Positions 62,150-64,000 of a stretch of DNA of 64,000 bases are shown here, in pieces. The notes beneath the pieces are model-generated. The model was not told where the DNA came from and ran no database searches. It saw only the letters and a program-made list of their open reading frames with translations. The translations under genes were made by a program, and so were the position numbers. Every line of letters starts with the position of its first letter. Position 1 is the stretch's first letter. The stretch lies in IMG/VR virus record IMGVR_UViG_3300044846_005229, positions 1 through 64,000 of that record. One strand, written 5' to 3'. The stretch is from a virus.

Positions 62150-63342
62150 TATTTAAAGGGATTTAGTGCGGAAGTCAAGGATGAGTAAACAGTGTTTATA
62201 GTACCTTGGGGATTTTGTAGCGTTTTTAGTATAAAATTAGTTTGAGGGGAATACGATTGTAGGGCCGCCAATGCAGTTGACTGAATAAATGTCGTGGGAT
62301 CTGATATGATGTTCCTTGCAGCCTCAGTGATAGAAAGGGCTTTTTGTGCTGTTTTTAAAGCGGTCTCCGCAAAGTTAATGCCAGGTATTGCCGGTAGGGT
62401 CGCTGGAATTTGTGGGGTCCATGCAGTAGTAAAAGAGCCTTTAATTTGGCCTTCTATGTACCCAGCATCCTTCCTCACAAAATCCATCGCAGCACCCATG
62501 TCTAGGAGCTTAGGGTCTTCGAAAGGGAATGGTTGTTTATCGCTCATCGGTGGGGGATTCCAATTAGCATCGACCCCAAATGGGTTACCAGTGGGCGCAG
62601 TCCCGAAAGCTGAGTATCTTTTGCACTGGCCATTGGATGTTGGAAAAGTACAATCACTTACCGTCCCGGCTTGAATGGGGTTTTGCCTATTTCCGGAAGA
62701 GTCTGGTGGCTGAATAGAGTCATTAGCCCCTGCGTGTCCATGTTGCAAGTCACAATGTCGTACCCAGATGTACTCGCCGTTTCTTTTCAGACAGACGCAT
62801 ACCCAGTCAGAACTCATGGGGCCATCTTCTTCTATGACAGAGCAACCACGGTTTTCCTTGCAAGGTGGGGGTAGACCCCCTGAGGGGTAAACTGGGAGGC
62901 GAGTCATGGAAGAGTTGTTAGGAATTGTCAACCCCCCTGCCGCTTGTTCTGTTAGGTTTTGTGGGTCGTAAAGGGTATCACTCAAGATGGCATAGTGGTA
63001 TTGGCCATTACTTAGTATGACATTTACTCTGGACCCTACCAAGTCCGGGGGCTGCTTACCGACAAATGCAGGAGAAGCGTCAATCCAATGTGAATATGAA
63101 TTTCCTTTACCGTCCCTTGGACCCGAAAATAAACCGGCCCCTTCAACCTCAGGTATATCATCCGGGTTCATAGCATCAAATAGTACCCTAACCCTACCGA
63201 GATTCTCAGGGTCATCGACATCGACTATTTTCCCCCTAACCATCCCCCTAGGTAAACCAGCATACTTAGCATTGGATTCTGCAAATAGCATCAACCTGGC
63301 TAAATTGTGAGTTAGCGGTATGCAACTGAGACTTTGTGCCAT
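62149..63342 (-). CDS. Baseplate spike protein (gp5/gpV-like)
   Basis: Product of 397 residues. Residues ~33-130 form an OB-fold spike base: MVRGKIVDVDDPENLGRVRV, HWIDASPAFVGKQPP-type loop, and ILSNGQYHYAILSDTL. Ahead of a Pro/Cys-rich linker (PPPCKENRGCSV, VCVCLKRNG) the pattern is typical of tail-tip spikes that puncture the outer membrane. It shares one base with the upstream stop (TAATG). Confidence 0.75.
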   Translation of the reverse strand: MAQSLSCIPLTHNLARLMLFAESNAKYAGLPRGMVRGKIVDVDDPENLGRVRVLFDAMNPDDIPEVEGAGLFSGPRDGKGNSYSHWIDASPAFVGKQPPDLVGSRVNVILSNGQYHYAILSDTLYDPQNLTEQAAGGLTIPNNSSMTRLPVYPSGGLPPPCKENRGCSVIEEDGPMSSDWVCVCLKRNGEYIWVRHCDLQHGHAGANDSIQPPDSSGNRQNPIQAGTVSDCTFPTSNGQCKRYSAFGTAPTGNPFGVDANWNPPPMSDKQPFPFEDPKLLDMGAAMDFVRKDAGYIEGQIKGSFTTAWTPQIPATLPAIPGINFAETALKTAQKALSITEAARNIISDPTTFIQSTALAALQSYSPQTNFILKTLQNPQGTINTVYSSLTSALNPFK

Positions 63343-63689
63343 TACTTATGCGCTGAGAATCTAGGGGTATTTCTAAGTTGGGTGCGCTTTGGCCGGGGTT
63401 TGACTATCTTTTGTTCCTCTTGTGCCACTTGTGCCACTTGTGTGTCACTAATCGGAAATTGAGTTAATTCATTTTTGTCTAACTCTGCAGTTTCCTCAGG
63501 CACTTTTGGTTTAGAGAGGGCTTTAAGAATTGGGCTTAGTTGCTTGGGGCTTACTTCCAAAATTGGTTCAGGGCTTTCGGGGGTAGCGGGGTTCCCAAGG
63601 TTCCCAAGGCCCTCAGCGCTATCGGAGGTAGCGGGGGTAGCGGGGGTTAAATCCTGAGTCTCATCCAAGTTTTTTCTTTTGGTGGTCAT
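63342..63689 (-). CDS. Small proline-rich unknown protein
   Basis: Product of 115 residues, low complexity: Pro, Thr, Ala and Glu repeats in the first half, basic at the end (KPRPKRTQLRNTPR). A GGGTAAAA motif 23 nt upstream makes it the first gene of the spike operon, running towards the terminase genes. Confidence 0.55.
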   Translation of the reverse strand: MTTKRKNLDETQDLTPATPATSDSAEGLGNLGNPATPESPEPILEVSPKQLSPILKALSKPKVPEETAELDKNELTQFPISDTQVAQVAQEEQKIVKPRPKRTQLRNTPRFSAHK

Positions 63690-63712
63690 AATAATTTGTT
63701 TGTATGATAGAT

Positions 63713-63720
63713 TTTTACCC
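63713..63720 (-). promoter_or_regulatory. GGGTAAAA motif, candidate late promoter
   Basis: Minus-strand GGGTAAAA, 23 nt before the ATG at 63689; it heads the operon reaching down to the terminases. Confidence 0.6.
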
Positions 63721-63742
63721 TGACTTTAGTGTTACCGGCCAA

Positions 63743-64000
63743 TTATGGACAGTCCGGACATGGGGTCAAATAGAGGGGGGTTCTTTGCGTACATTTTTTC
63801 CAAGACGCGGGATTAAATGGGTCGAAGAAAGTTTCATCAGCGGCCGACAAATCAGCAGCAAAATACGCATAGCCGACCTTATAGTGATTGGCGTCTACTC
63901 TGTAAGATTCTTCGTTTATGACACAAGTAGTAGGGATCTTATAGATACTGGAATCCCAAAGTGGGGCGTCTATACTTTCGATAATTGAATCCCCCAAGTC
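63743..64000 (-). CDS. Unknown protein, partial (N-terminus off the right edge)
   Basis: The reading frame is open from the right edge to a stop at 63743; a TTG at 63997 is present but upstream codons are also open, so the start is probably outside. The visible part (~85 residues) has a Trp/Cys-rich C-terminus (ASWKKCTQRTPLYLTPCPDC). No family recognised. Confidence 0.5.
   Translation of the reverse strand, partial: DLGDSIIESIDAPLWDSSIYKIPTTCVINEESYRVDANHYKVGYAYFAADLSAADETFFDPFNPASWKKCTQRTPLYLTPCPDCP

Noticed and set aside
1-64000. CRISPR arrays, rRNA, tRNA genes, origin of replication
   Set aside because: No regularly spaced repeats, no cloverleaf with TPsiC signature, and no clear iteron or AT-rich origin seen.

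Overview
The window is part of a cyanophage genome, probably contractile-tailed. Cyanobacterial-phage signatures are a high-light-inducible protein (hli), an NblA-like protein, SpeD, MazG, PhoH, ThyX, class I NrdA/NrdB, dCMP deaminase and two phage sigma factors. Gp5/gpV-like and gpD-like baseplate proteins, Mu gp36/gp37-like neck genes and a 1328-residue tape measure point to a myovirus-like virion. I recognise no portal, major capsid protein, DNA polymerase or tRNA, so this is only part of the genome. All genes lie on the minus strand except one HNH-like gene (34906-35658) and the remnant of an IS tnpA.

Layout: 1-4464 tail-fibre or adhesin genes (the first runs off the left edge). 4650-6206 kinase-like protein A plus a 59-residue partner. 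6408-7975 a GC-rich IS200/IS605 element inserted in a small phage gene. 8080-10428 endolysin, DUF6496-like, NblA-like and sigma factor. 10432-14107 nrdA with an internal glutaredoxin domain, a GIY-YIG homing endonuclease and nrdB. 14174-17912 small host-modulation and nucleotide genes (hli, speD, thioredoxin-like, second sigma factor, dCMP deaminase, mazG). 18040-22355 unknowns and a primase/helicase-like ATPase gene interrupted by three group I introns. 22447-23421 a monocistronic unknown. 23517-31496 tail hub, tape measure and baseplate. 31596-34845 DNA metabolism (flap nuclease, ThyX, DnaQ-like exonuclease). 35659-45046 very large tail-fibre-like proteins. 45095-53971 small virion or accessory genes, with two more kinase-like proteins and a metalloprotease that share one Cys-rich tag. 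54071-58905 PhoH and two tandem terminase large subunits. 58906-64000 neck and baseplate genes.

Two promoter classes appear. Five or so sites look like host sigma-70 promoters (TTGACT-N16-TAYAAT type) and precede early or metabolic genes. A second motif, GGGTAAAA/T, sits 21-27 nt upstream of 13 start codons, nearly all late or structural genes, on both strands; it is a candidate phage late promoter. Five genes are tied to mobile DNA or apparent frameshifts: one is interrupted by the IS, and four have apparent one-base insertions at or near homopolymers (about 45754, 46962, 55104, 59047) that may be sequencing errors or real slippage. The split ATPase gene additionally needs RNA splicing.
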